Made by a program: the position numbers and the translations under genes. The notes beneath the pieces are model-generated. The model was not told where the DNA came from, ran no database searches, and saw only the letters and a program-made list of their open reading frames with translations. This document shows positions 7,174 through 16,154 of a stretch of 64,000 nucleotides of DNA, piece after piece (position 1 is the stretch's first letter; each line of letters begins with the position of its first letter). This DNA is from DATDAW01 sp036525185. GTDB lineage: Bacteria; Verrucomicrobiota; Verrucomicrobiia; Chthoniobacterales; DASVRZ01. The stretch covers positions 1 to 64,000 of the forward strand of contig DATDAW010000036.1 of NCBI GenBank assembly GCA_036525185.1, given 5' to 3'.

Positions 7174-8337
7174 TCAGCGAGACCACGTGGGTTCGGAGAT
7201 TTTTCCCAAGCCGGAGACGACCTTATTCTGCCGTCCGCTTTGAGCGTCAAGAATATAAAGCGCGCTGCCGCTAGCGTAGAGGATGTGGCGCGAATCCCTG
7301 CCCCAAACTGGATCTTCAGCGTTGCCTGTGGAAAGCACGCGGTTGCCGCTGCCGTTGGGGCTGACAATGCCGATCTGAAAACCCGACCCTCCGCGAATGT
7401 TGAAGGCGATTTTCTTGCCATCGGGCGACCAGTTCGGTTCGGTGCAATAGCCGTGTTGGGTGCTCAACCGGCTGCCGGCGCCGCCGCCGACCGGAATGAT
7501 GTAAAGCTGCGGTGCGCCGCTGGTATCAGAGGTATAAACGATGCGGCCGCCGTCCGGCGAAAAGGACGGCGAGGAATCGACGCCGGCCGTACGGGTTAGC
7601 CGCCGCGCGCTGCCGCCGCCGGCTGGGATGATGTAAAGTTCGGGATTTCCGTCCTTGCTCAGTGTGGCGGCAAATTCATTTCCGCTGGGCGAAAATGCGC
7701 CGCCGGAGTTTGTGCCCGGGAATTTGGCGACGCGATTTCGGGCGCCGGACGCTAGATTGATTCTATAAATATCAGCATAACCGCTCTGATAGCCTGTGTA
7801 GAGCAATTGCCGGCCATCGCGCGAGAGTGACGGATGGACGCTGATGACACCGTCGCGCGTGAGCTGGCGGAGATTCGCGCCGTCGTAATCTGCGGTATAG
7901 ATTTCTTTTTTGCCGGAAGCCGTGGCGACGAAGGCGATGGTTGTGCTCGCGATGCCAGGGACGCCGGTCGTCGTTTCGACGATATCATCGGCGAATTGAT
8001 GCGCTGCGCGCCGGGCGTCGCCGCTGTAGGTTTTGGCGAGGACGGTGCCGCCGGATCGATCGACGACTTTGCCCTGCAGTTGGCTGCCGGAAAACGTGCC
8101 ACTGACGATGAAATTGGCCGTATCTTTTCCTCCGAGTGAGAATGCGTCGGAGAGCTTCAAATCATTCGAAAGAACACTCGTAACTCTGGCGCCGTCTCCG
8201 CCGGAAATGCCGGCGACATGGAGGTTGAGTTGTGCTCCTTTTTGCACGGTGATGGTCGCCGAATCCTGGGCGCGGATCACGGAAATGGCGGTGAGTAATG
8301 CGGCTGCGAAGACACCAATCGAGAGGAAACGTTTCAT
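7174..8337 (-). CDS. tolB: Tol-Pal system beta-propeller protein TolB
   Basis: A 387-residue periplasmic protein with a signal peptide (MKRFLSIGVFAAALLTAISVIRA), an N-terminal alpha/beta domain (about 25-140) and a six-bladed WD40-like propeller. The repeats read FSPDGGRIVYTSD, WSPDGKKIAF and FSPSGNEFAAT. TolB binds Pal and transmits tension through the Tol complex during division. Length is a little below Proteobacterial TolB (about 430). The gene order tolB-pal is the standard one and the two are probably cotranscribed. Confidence 0.93.
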   Translation of the reverse strand: MKRFLSIGVFAAALLTAISVIRAQDSATITVQKGAQLNLHVAGISGGDGARVTSVLSNDLKLSDAFSLGGKDTANFIVSGTFSGSQLQGKVVDRSGGTVLAKTYSGDARRAAHQFADDIVETTTGVPGIASTTIAFVATASGKKEIYTADYDGANLRQLTRDGVISVHPSLSRDGRQLLYTGYQSGYADIYRINLASGARNRVAKFPGTNSGGAFSPSGNEFAATLSKDGNPELYIIPAGGGSARRLTRTAGVDSSPSFSPDGGRIVYTSDTSGAPQLYIIPVGGGAGSRLSTQHGYCTEPNWSPDGKKIAFNIRGGSGFQIGIVSPNGSGNRVLSTGNAEDPVWGRDSRHILYASGSALYILDAQSGRQNKVVSGLGKISEPTWSR

Positions 8338-8469
8338 AGGGAATGCCCGTACAAAGGCGGGGGGACCTCTATATCAGTGATGGTCGGGGCAGTCAAAAGG
8401 AGACAGAAAGTCCTTGTCCTGGGTGCTTGAGAGCAAAGAGGGAGACATCAAAATGGATGTCGGCTCCTA

Positions 8470-9537
8470 TTATTCCGGTGGTTTTTGAGGTTTTTCGGAG
8501 GTTCCGGTGAGCTGAGGCGGCACGTTGCGTTTGCTGGAAAGAACTGCGATGTGGGCAACCTTGCGGAGGGTCTCCGTATCCTCCGGCTGCAAGATCGAAG
8601 GGCAAAACGCACCGGATGGCGGCTGTTTGTAGAGTATTTCATAGAAGACGGCGGCTGCGAGATAACGTCCCGCAGGATTCGCATGACGGGTGTCGAGCGT
8701 CAGCCGTTGTTTGCTTCCGTCGCGTATCCACATCCAGCCGCGGTAAAGGCTCCCTGTTTGATCTGGTAGCTTGCCGGGTTCAGGGTTCGCGTAATCGAAC
8801 TCCGGATCTGGAAATTTGAACGTCCAACGCGGCGTTTTGCGCGCGTTATAAAAAGCGTCGCCGCAGGGGATGATCCGCAAATCGTAATCCTCAGCGAGCG
8901 CGTCGTAGGCGGACTTGAGCTGCCGATACATTGTTTCCGCTGTCAGTTTTCCATCAGCAAACAGTTTTCCGTCCGCGCGATACGCCCAGGTTTGATGGAT
9001 CAGGATCTCCGCTTGCGGCGCGTATTTGTGAATATAGGCGATAAGAATGCCGGCGGCGGGTTCATAGGTTTCGCGCCGGTAACTCATGCTGCTGACCTGC
9101 TGTATGGTCACGTAATCCCAACGATCGGATTCCAAAGCTTCGCGCAGGCTGATGTAGCGCCTTTTTCCCGTTGATGAATCGGGCCGCGAAAGATAGGGAT
9201 TGCCCTTCGGGTTGTCTGGATTTGCCTCAAACGCTTTCAAATGCGCAAGGTGATCCTGCATCGAAGTCCCATCCAGATTCGCACGGAATATCGTAAGCTC
9301 TCGTCCTTCGGCCTTGGCGATCCCCGGCAAGTATGCCGTGGCGTTGTCGGCGAAGCTGTTGCCGATGGTAAGGAGTCTGACGGATCGGACGAGTGGCTGC
9401 CTGACATTGGTCTGGGATGGAGGAGGCGGTGTTTCAAGCGCCGGAGCGGCCGGATCGGCCAGAATTGGAGACGCAAAAAGCAGGGCGGCCACGAAGGACG
9501 CGACCCATTTCAACGATTCAAAATTTTGCACGTGCAT
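8470..9537 (-). CDS. secreted SGNH/DUF4886-like hydrolase
   Basis: A 355-residue exported protein. After an N-terminal hydrophobic signal (about 8-28) and a proline-rich linker, the core begins with LLTIGNSFADNA, an SGNH block-I-like segment with Ser in GNSF. It continues through DYVTIQQVS and ends with TLDTRHANPAGRYLAAAVFYE, which supplies a D..H pair typical of block V. This pattern fits DUF4886, an SGNH-type family of presumed carbohydrate esterases. The substrate is unknown. It is divergent from pepF across 168 bases. Confidence 0.75.
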   Translation of the reverse strand: MHVQNFESLKWVASFVAALLFASPILADPAAPALETPPPPSQTNVRQPLVRSVRLLTIGNSFADNATAYLPGIAKAEGRELTIFRANLDGTSMQDHLAHLKAFEANPDNPKGNPYLSRPDSSTGKRRYISLREALESDRWDYVTIQQVSSMSYRRETYEPAAGILIAYIHKYAPQAEILIHQTWAYRADGKLFADGKLTAETMYRQLKSAYDALAEDYDLRIIPCGDAFYNARKTPRWTFKFPDPEFDYANPEPGKLPDQTGSLYRGWMWIRDGSKQRLTLDTRHANPAGRYLAAAVFYEILYKQPPSGAFCPSILQPEDTETLRKVAHIAVLSSKRNVPPQLTGTSEKPQKPPE

Positions 9538-9705
9538 TCAAGGAGGCGGCCGCCGTGTTCCCTGGGTCGCCGCTCGAGGCGAGATGATAAGGGTTTCCCG
9601 GCTGGGATTTCCAGCCTCCGCGCGAAGATTACAGAGATATCATGTTATCTTCCGCTTTGCCTGCCTGCCGATCCCGGCTTATTCGTTTCGCTTCATCTTT
9701 CGATC

Positions 9706-11535
9706 ATGATCTTTGCTTACAAAAACGATCCTCCCGACGCTCCTGCCAAAACGCCGCTTCGCTCACAGATTCCCGTCGCTGACACCTGGGACCTTTCTTC
9801 GCTCTATGTGACCGATGCTGATTGGGAGGCCGCCTTTGAAAAATTGCAGGCCGATTATCCTGCGTTGAAGGCTTTTCGCGGCAGGGTCGGGGAGTCCGCA
9901 GAGACATTGCTCGAACTGCTGGAGGCCGAAAAGCAGATCGAGATTTCCCTCGAGCGCCTCGGCCATTTTTCCATGCTCCGCGCTTCGGAAGACAGCTCGG
10001 ATAACGCGAATCTCGCCCGGCGCGCCCGTTTGCAAAACATTTGGACACTCGTCGGCGAGGCTACAGCATTCGTGGTCCCGGAAATCGTTGCGATCGATGA
10101 CGCCGTTTTTGCCGGTTTCCTGAAGAGCCCGGGGCTGGCTTCATGGGCGACCAAGCTTTCAAAAATCCGTCGCTACAGACCGCACACCCTCTCGCCGTCG
10201 GAAGAGCGCCTGCTTGCTCTTGCCGGAAACGCCTTGCATGGCCACAGCGAGACGTTTTCTCAATTGACCAATGTCGATATGAAATTCGGCTCGCTTCTCG
10301 ACGACAAGGGAGTCGAGCGCGAGCTGACGCAGAGCAGCTTTTCGTCCTTCTTGTATTCGCCGGCGCCGGAGGTTAGGAAAAACGCGTTTCACCAGTTCTA
10401 TCGCGAATTTGAGGATCACCAATTTACGGTCGCGGCAACGCTCGCGTCGTCCGTACGGACGGATGTGTTTCAGGCGCGTGCCCGCAATTACCCGTCGGCG
10501 CGCGAGGCATCGCTGTTTCACGATGCAGTACCGGTTTCGGTCTACGACAACCTGATTTCAACCGTCCGCGCGAATCTCCCTGCGCTCCATGAGTATTACG
10601 AATTCCGCCGTGAGCATCTCGGTCTGGCGGAGATCCATCACTACGACACGTACGTGCCGCTGGTTTCGGAAATCCGGACTAACGTAAGTTTTGATGAGGC
10701 GATCGAGAAGGTTATCGCGTCACTGGCTCCACTCGGTAGCGAATATACGTCCGCACTGGCCAACGGCTTCGCCACCCGCTGGTGCGACCGTTACGAGAGC
10801 AAGGGCAAACGCAGCGGAGCCTTTTCCTCGAGCAGCTACGGCAACCCGCCATTCATTCTCATGAATTACAAGGCGGACGTTTTTTCGGATGTTTATACGC
10901 TCGCCCACGAGGCGGGGCATTCAATGCATTCGTGGTTCTCACAAGGAGCGCAGACGTTTCAGGACTACGACTACCCGATCTTCCTCGCGGAAGTCGCGTC
11001 CACGTTCAACGAAAACCTCCTCACCCATCATCTGCTCGCCCAGACGGACGATCCGAAAATGCGCGCCTACATCCTCAATCGGCAGATCGAAGACCTGCGC
11101 GGCACACTTTACCGGCAGACGATGTTCGCGGAGTTCGAAAAAATCATTCACGGGATGGAAGAAAGCGGTGAAGCCCTGACGCTGGAGGCCTTCAAGTCCG
11201 CCTATCACGGACTGCTCACGGCGTATTTCGGCGATAAGTTTACGCTCGATCCGCAGCTCGACCTCGAATGCCTGCGGATCCCGCACTTTTATAGCGCGTT
11301 CTACGTTTACAAATATGCGACCGGTATTTCCGCGGCGACCGCGCTTTCGAGTCGTGTCCTGACCGGCGAAAAACAGGAGCTCGCTGATTATCTCGGTTTC
11401 CTGAAATCAGGCGGCTCCAAGTACCCGCTCGACACACTACGGGCCGCGGGCGTTGACATAGAGAAACCCGAGCCCGTGCGAGCGGCGCTCGATTTGTTCC
11501 GGACGCGTGTCGCCGAGTTGCGCGAATTGCTGTGA
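9706..11535 (+). CDS. pepF: oligoendopeptidase F (M3 metallopeptidase)
   Basis: A 609-residue cytosolic M3B peptidase that degrades oligopeptides. The zinc-binding HExxH is in TLAHEAGHSMHSW (about 398-410), with the third ligand expected in the following FLAEVASTFNE segment. The start ATG at 9706 is chosen because it opens the conserved lead WDLSSLYVTD and gives the family's usual length; the same frame stays open about 155 codons upstream without homologous sequence. The stop overlaps the nadB GTG start by four bases (GTGA), so the two are translationally coupled. Confidence 0.93.
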   Translation: MIFAYKNDPPDAPAKTPLRSQIPVADTWDLSSLYVTDADWEAAFEKLQADYPALKAFRGRVGESAETLLELLEAEKQIEISLERLGHFSMLRASEDSSDNANLARRARLQNIWTLVGEATAFVVPEIVAIDDAVFAGFLKSPGLASWATKLSKIRRYRPHTLSPSEERLLALAGNALHGHSETFSQLTNVDMKFGSLLDDKGVERELTQSSFSSFLYSPAPEVRKNAFHQFYREFEDHQFTVAATLASSVRTDVFQARARNYPSAREASLFHDAVPVSVYDNLISTVRANLPALHEYYEFRREHLGLAEIHHYDTYVPLVSEIRTNVSFDEAIEKVIASLAPLGSEYTSALANGFATRWCDRYESKGKRSGAFSSSSYGNPPFILMNYKADVFSDVYTLAHEAGHSMHSWFSQGAQTFQDYDYPIFLAEVASTFNENLLTHHLLAQTDDPKMRAYILNRQIEDLRGTLYRQTMFAEFEKIIHGMEESGEALTLEAFKSAYHGLLTAYFGDKFTLDPQLDLECLRIPHFYSAFYVYKYATGISAATALSSRVLTGEKQELADYLGFLKSGGSKYPLDTLRAAGVDIEKPEPVRAALDLFRTRVAELRELL

Positions 11536-13130
11536 AACAATTCGATTACGTCATCATCGGCAGTGGTGTTGCCGGGTTGACCTTTGCCCGAAGAGTTGCC
11601 GCCCATGGGACGGTCGCGATTTTTACCAAGCGTCGCGGTTTTGATTCGAATACAGCCTACGCACAAGGCGGCGTGGCATCCGTCACCAGCGATGAGGACT
11701 CTTTTGATCTGCATGTGCGCGACACGCTCGTCGCGGGCGCTGGGTTGTGCGACGAAGCTGTCGTCCGGCAAATCGTCAGTGAGGGACCGGCGCGAATCCG
11801 GGAATTGATCGACCTGGGGGTAGAATTCGACGAACGGGAGCTCGAGGACGGTAACCGGGAACTCGATCTCACCAAGGAAGGGGGACACTCCAAGCGCCGC
11901 ATCCTGCATGCTGCCGATCTCACCGGCAAAGAAATCGAGCGCGCTTTGCTGGCAGCCGTCGAGGGAAACCCGAATATCGAAATGTTCGAGGACCATATGG
12001 CCGTCGATCTCATTACGACCGGCAAACTGGGTTACGCCACAGAGGACCGTGTGCTTGGCGTTTACGTACTCAGCGAAGCCACGGGCAACGTGGAAGCCGT
12101 TCGTTGCGACCGCGTTGTTCTTGCTACCGGCGGGTGCGGCAAGGTCTATCTTTATACGACGAACCCCGACGTGGCGACGGGTGACGGCGTTGCGATGGCG
12201 TGGCGGGCCGGAGCGACCATTGCGAACATGGAATTCATCCAGTTCCATCCCACGTGCCTGTTCCATCCCGCGGCGAAGTCATTCCTTATCTCCGAAGCGG
12301 TCCGTGGCGAAGGCGGTATTTTGCTTAACGACCGAGGCGTGCGGTTTATGGAGAAGATTGATCGCCGCAAAGAGCTTGCGCCGCGCGATATTGTGGCGCG
12401 CGCGATTGATGCCGAGATGAAACGGACCGGCGCCAAATGCGTTTACCTGGACATTTCCCACAAACCTGCCGAATTCATCCGCAAGCATTTTCCCAATATT
12501 TTGGAGACTTGTTTGAGCTGCGGCATCGACATCACGAAAGAACCCATTCCGGTCGTGCCCGCAGCACACTATCAATGTGGCGGTGTGAAAACCAGCATCG
12601 ACGGCGAGACGACCCTCAAAGGATTGTTTGCCATCGGCGAAGTCGCTTGTACTGGGCTCCATGGCGCGAATCGTCTCGCGAGTAATTCCCTGCTCGAGGG
12701 CCTTGTCCTTGCTAAGCGTGCCGCAGACAAGGCGCTAACGGTGGATTACTCAACGACGTATGAAGAATATCGCGTTCCGGATTGGCGCCCCGGCGACGTG
12801 AGCGATGTGGATGAGGTTGTGGTCATCTACCACAATTGGGACGAAATTCGACGCCTTATGTGGGATTACGTAGCCATTGTTCGCACGGACAAACGCCTTC
12901 AGCGTGCTGCCACCCGCTTGCGAAATCTCCGCCGCGAAATCCAGGAATTTTACTGGAACTTCAAGCTCACCACCGACCTGCTCGAGCTCCGAAATCTGTG
13001 CACAGTAGCCGGCCTCATCGTGGACAGTGCTCTCTCCCGCAAGGAAAGCCGCGGCCTGAATTTCAACCTCGATTTCCCCGAAACGGATGACGCCCGCTGG
13101 AAAAAAGACACCCTCATCCGGCGTTACTGA
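11532..13130 (+). CDS. nadB: L-aspartate oxidase
   Basis: A 532-residue FAD enzyme that oxidises L-aspartate to iminoaspartate, the first step of de novo NAD synthesis. The FAD Rossmann motif is VIIGSGVAGL at the N-terminus. The segment TKEGGHSKRRILH and the family signature HGANRLASNSLLEG (about 376-389) separate it from succinate dehydrogenase flavoproteins. It starts with GTG overlapping the pepF stop. NadA and NadC are not in the window. A palindromic CACGGAG repeat follows the stop. Confidence 0.93.
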   Translation: MKQFDYVIIGSGVAGLTFARRVAAHGTVAIFTKRRGFDSNTAYAQGGVASVTSDEDSFDLHVRDTLVAGAGLCDEAVVRQIVSEGPARIRELIDLGVEFDERELEDGNRELDLTKEGGHSKRRILHAADLTGKEIERALLAAVEGNPNIEMFEDHMAVDLITTGKLGYATEDRVLGVYVLSEATGNVEAVRCDRVVLATGGCGKVYLYTTNPDVATGDGVAMAWRAGATIANMEFIQFHPTCLFHPAAKSFLISEAVRGEGGILLNDRGVRFMEKIDRRKELAPRDIVARAIDAEMKRTGAKCVYLDISHKPAEFIRKHFPNILETCLSCGIDITKEPIPVVPAAHYQCGGVKTSIDGETTLKGLFAIGEVACTGLHGANRLASNSLLEGLVLAKRAADKALTVDYSTTYEEYRVPDWRPGDVSDVDEVVVIYHNWDEIRRLMWDYVAIVRTDKRLQRAATRLRNLRREIQEFYWNFKLTTDLLELRNLCTVAGLIVDSALSRKESRGLNFNLDFPETDDARWKKDTLIRRY

Positions 13131-13152
13131 CAGCGAAAAATCGAAAGCAATT

Positions 13153-13214
13153 GTCACACGGAGACACGGAGGACACGGAGAGGAAGTTATCCGATTTTAC
13201 CTTCTCCGTGTGAC
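13153..13214. repeat. CACGGAG-type inverted repeat between convergent genes
   Basis: GTCACACGGAGA (13153-13164) is the exact reverse complement of TCTCCGTGTGAC (13203-13214). Between them ACACGGAGGACACGGAG repeats the heptamer-like word. It sits between the convergent stops of nadB (13130) and the EamA gene (13226), so it may act as a bidirectional terminator. The same words recur at 54604-54742. Confidence 0.7.
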
Positions 13215-13225
13215 ATATCTTCCTG

Positions 13226-13648
13226 CTACTTCAGTGCGATGATAGCGATACCGGCTAGCACAAAGGCGCCGCCAAGCATGGTTTTCGGCGTGATTGGCTC
13301 GTGCAAAATCAGCCACGCAAGGAGGATGGCGACAACGATGCTGCCTTTGTCGATGAGCGCGATGGTCGAGACAGTGCCTTCTTTCAATGCCTTATAATAA
13401 AAAATCCACGACAGGGACGTCGTTACCCCGGAGAGACCGAGCCAGATGTAATTGTGGGCGTTGAGGAGTGACCATGACGAAACGGGAGTGACCGCCAAGG
13501 CGAACGCAGTCGTGATCATGAAAACAAAAACCGTCCGGACACCCAGCCCCATTTCACCGGAGATCCCGGTGAGTCCAACCTTGGCGATAACCGAAGTGAG
13601 TCCCGCAAAGATCATCGATAAGATCGCAAAGAAGACCCACGTTTTCAT
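13226..13648 (-). CDS. half-size EamA-family transporter
   Basis: A 140-residue membrane protein with four to five hydrophobic helices: TWVFFAILSMIFAGLTSVIA at the N-terminus, then VFVFMITTAFALAV, a segment ending SLSWIFYYKALKEG, and ILLAWLILHEPITPKTMLGG. The GAFVLAGIAIIAL ending is the EamA/DMT signature. It is a single EamA repeat, so it likely dimerises. The start at 13648 begins the first helix; a start at 13699 would add 17 polar residues. The substrate is unknown. Confidence 0.82.
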   Translation of the reverse strand: MKTWVFFAILSMIFAGLTSVIAKVGLTGISGEMGLGVRTVFVFMITTAFALAVTPVSSWSLLNAHNYIWLGLSGVTTSLSWIFYYKALKEGTVSTIALIDKGSIVVAILLAWLILHEPITPKTMLGGAFVLAGIAIIALK

Positions 13649-13732
13649 GCGTATCTCAAGGTCAAGGAGCGGCGATTTTCCGACCGCGTGGTTCGACATC
13701 GAGCGCTTTGACGATCCTTACTTTGCGTCCCA

Positions 13733-14329
13733 TCAATCCATTTTCGCCTGCGGCGCTTCGGCGGACGCTGGATAAATCGTTACCGACTTGATGTAAACGC
13801 GTTGCACAGGAGAATCGTTCGAATCGGTTGTGAGATTGCTGATTTTTTGAATGACGTCGAGGCCGTCGGTTACCTGCCCAAATACCGTGTATTCGCCGTC
13901 CAGCGTCGGCATCGGGACAAGCGTCACATAAAACTGGCTGCCGTTGGAGGCTTTGTTCGGGTTAATTTTGTTCGGTAATCGGCCCATGGCGACCGAACCG
14001 CGGACATGATGACGTCTAATTTCGGCCGGAACGGTGTATCCGGGTCCGCCGACGCCGACGGTGGTGTTCGACTTCTTACGGCGACTGGCGGGATCACCGG
14101 TTTGCACCATTTTGTTCGGGAAAGCGCGGTGGAAGGCGATGTTTTTGTAGAACTTACGCCGCGCCAGTTTCTCGAAATTCGCCACCGTGTTCGGCGCGTC
14201 GTTGTTAAAAAGCTCGATAGTGACGTTTCTCGGCCTCTTCTCGTCGGGAAGTTTGATGGCGATAACGGCGATGTCGTTGGCCTGGGCAAAACCTGCGAAA
14301 AGCGTGAGGAGGAGAAAGAGTCGAATCAT
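13733..14329 (-). CDS. exported cyclophilin-type peptidyl-prolyl isomerase
   Basis: A 198-residue secreted PPIase. The signal peptide is MIRLFLLLTLFAGFAQA. The cyclophilin core has NTVANFEKLARRKFYKNIAFHR, MVQTGDP and NGSQFYVTL, which hold the conserved Phe/Arg and Gln/Phe active-site residues, then MPTLDGEYTVFGQVTDGLDV. The expected role is folding of periplasmic proteins. Its ATG overlaps the stop of the upstream ygfZ-like gene by four bases, so translation is coupled. Confidence 0.9.
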   Translation of the reverse strand: MIRLFLLLTLFAGFAQANDIAVIAIKLPDEKRPRNVTIELFNNDAPNTVANFEKLARRKFYKNIAFHRAFPNKMVQTGDPASRRKKSNTTVGVGGPGYTVPAEIRRHHVRGSVAMGRLPNKINPNKASNGSQFYVTLVPMPTLDGEYTVFGQVTDGLDVIQKISNLTTDSNDSPVQRVYIKSVTIYPASAEAPQAKMD

Positions 14330-15141
14330 GGATGAACGGAAATATCTGCCGGGGCGCCTGGTGCGATAGCGAGCTTCAGGCCCGGCTCGACCGCAACGAC
14401 GCGCTTGAGGTAAGCGAGCGCGACGGTATTTTCCAAGTCCAAACTCGGTCCGCTGCTAGTGATCACCCCGGCATCCGTGTTCCCGGCGAAAATGTGTGTT
14501 CCGGCTGGCAGCGACGCATTTTTGGGAGCGGAAAGCCGGACTAAATGGCGGTTAACCCGGCCAACACTTTTGATTCGGCTGATGACTTCCTGCCCAATGT
14601 AACAGCCTTTGTGGTAGTCGATTGCATCTGCATCGAGCCCGGCTTCGGGAGGCAGCGTGTCTTCCGTCAATTCCCTGCCCCAAGCGGGAATGCCACGTTC
14701 GATGCGGAAGGATTCGGCTTGGGCGGCATTGAGAATGGCAACATCGGGTTGCCAGGATATATCGACACCCGCCGTTCCGAATCGGGTGGATTCTGTTCCT
14801 TCGAGCGACGCGCCTATGACGTGGAACAGGAGCGACTTGCCCGTGACGTCTTGGAGTTCGACATCATCCGCAACGATGTAACGTTCAAAACGTGCGATGA
14901 GCTCCTCGCTGACTCCGGGCGGTCCGTCGACGCGAATCGTGTCGCCATCGAGCGTGAGCCATACGTCCGCGTTCATTTTGCCTTTGGCATTCATGACACA
15001 GGCATGTAACGCCTTGCCGGGCTGTAACTTGCGGACGTCGTTGCTGAGCTGGCCGTTGAGGTAGCGAACGCGGTCGGCGCCTCGAAAAAGGAGGACACTG
15101 CGGTTGCTGAGGTCGATGGCAAATGGCGGTTGAATGGACAT
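14326..15141 (-). CDS. ygfZ: YgfZ/GcvT-type folate-binding protein
   Basis: A 271-residue protein of the YgfZ/IbaG branch of the GcvT superfamily, involved in iron-sulfur cluster biogenesis in a tetrahydrofolate-dependent way. The diagnostic K-G-C-Y-x-G-Q-E motif appears as DYHKGCYIGQEVISRIKSVG (about 174-193), including the conserved Cys. The N-terminal part (VLLFRGADRVRYLNGQLSND) matches the family start. The gene is first in a two-gene unit with the cyclophilin. Confidence 0.9.
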   Translation of the reverse strand: MSIQPPFAIDLSNRSVLLFRGADRVRYLNGQLSNDVRKLQPGKALHACVMNAKGKMNADVWLTLDGDTIRVDGPPGVSEELIARFERYIVADDVELQDVTGKSLLFHVIGASLEGTESTRFGTAGVDISWQPDVAILNAAQAESFRIERGIPAWGRELTEDTLPPEAGLDADAIDYHKGCYIGQEVISRIKSVGRVNRHLVRLSAPKNASLPAGTHIFAGNTDAGVITSSGPSLDLENTVALAYLKRVVAVEPGLKLAIAPGAPADISVHP

Positions 15142-15266
15142 AAAGCGTCAATAAACCAGAACAAAAGAAAGCAAAGGGAGCAAAGAACGGACGGAAACTC
15201 GAGTTGTTCCGCCTTCAGTCTTTACTGTTCCTTAGCGACCTCTGCGTTCTTCTTCTAAATCTTTTC

Positions 15267-16106
15267 TTATCTCGACTTCTGAATCTTGGCGATGATCGAG
15301 TAGTCCGCGTCGCCGTCACCGTGCTCGACCAAAGAAATCAAAGCGTTGCGCGCGGCGTCGATGGCAGGTGTTGGGACGCCGTATTGCGCTGCGAGTTTTT
15401 CGCCGTGACGGACGTCTTTGGTCATGTGTCGGACGCTGAAATGAGGCTCGAAATTGCCTTCGATAATCCCGGGAAGCTTCATCGCGAGGAGAGGGGACCA
15501 GTTGGCGTTCACGGCCAAGGCGTCGCGTAGTTTTTCGGGCGTGATTCCGGCGGCGTTGGCGAGAGTGAAGATTTCTCCCAGCGTGTTCAACACGGAGGCG
15601 CTCATCAAATTCGTTACTATTTTTACAATTGCCGCCTGACCAGGTTTGCCGATCGGGACAACAGCCTTTCCGGTATCGAGTAGCAGGGGCTCTATCTCGC
15701 GGACAAGTGCTTCATCGCCAGCCACGTAATACACGAGCTGCCCTGCTTCCGCGGCGCCTTTGCTCCCGGTAAATGGCGCTTCGAGAAATCGGGCGCCCGC
15801 CCTGGTGGCGATCTCACCCGCCGCGAGGATCGTTTCCGGCAAAACAGTCGGGTGAAAAAGCAGGACGTGATCGCTCGTGAGATCCGCCGCGATGGACTCG
15901 ACGGCGCTAATGAGAGCCGCGTCGTCGGAGACGAAAAATTGCAGGATGTCGGCGCTCCGGGCCACTTCAGAGGCGGATCCGAGGAAATTGGGGATGTTTT
16001 TAGGTGACCTATTCCAGACGTAAACCGAGTGGCCTTTCTTGCGAAGATTCGCGGCTGCGCGCGAACCGATAATGCCGAGACCGATAACGCCGATGCGTGT
16101 TTTCAT
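15267..16106 (-). CDS. NAD(P)-dependent beta-hydroxyacid dehydrogenase
   Basis: A 279-residue oxidoreductase of the 3-hydroxyisobutyrate dehydrogenase/tartronate-semialdehyde reductase family. The N-terminal dinucleotide-binding motif is IGVIGLGIIGSRAA. The substrate loop FLEAPFTGSKGAAEAGQL replaces the usual DAPVSGG. The catalytic lysine is expected in AAIVKIVTNLMSA. The C-terminal all-helical domain (about 165-279) ends with DADYSIIAKIQK. The substrate could be glyoxylate, succinic semialdehyde or hydroxyisobutyrate; the sequence alone does not decide. Confidence 0.87.
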   Translation of the reverse strand: MKTRIGVIGLGIIGSRAAANLRKKGHSVYVWNRSPKNIPNFLGSASEVARSADILQFFVSDDAALISAVESIAADLTSDHVLLFHPTVLPETILAAGEIATRAGARFLEAPFTGSKGAAEAGQLVYYVAGDEALVREIEPLLLDTGKAVVPIGKPGQAAIVKIVTNLMSASVLNTLGEIFTLANAAGITPEKLRDALAVNANWSPLLAMKLPGIIEGNFEPHFSVRHMTKDVRHGEKLAAQYGVPTPAIDAARNALISLVEHGDGDADYSIIAKIQKSR

Positions 16107-16154
16107 GCGGGACTTTAAGATGTGAAAGGTGAAAAGTGAAAGGTGGGAGGCGTT

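Noticed and set aside
9241..9705. N-terminal extension of the pepF frame by 155 codons
   Set aside because: It overlaps the divergent DUF4886 gene and the promoter gap, and the M3 family begins at the ATG 9706.
13153..13214. Repeated CACGGAG units as a possible CRISPR array
   Set aside because: Units are seven to eight bases without spacers and form an inverted repeat.
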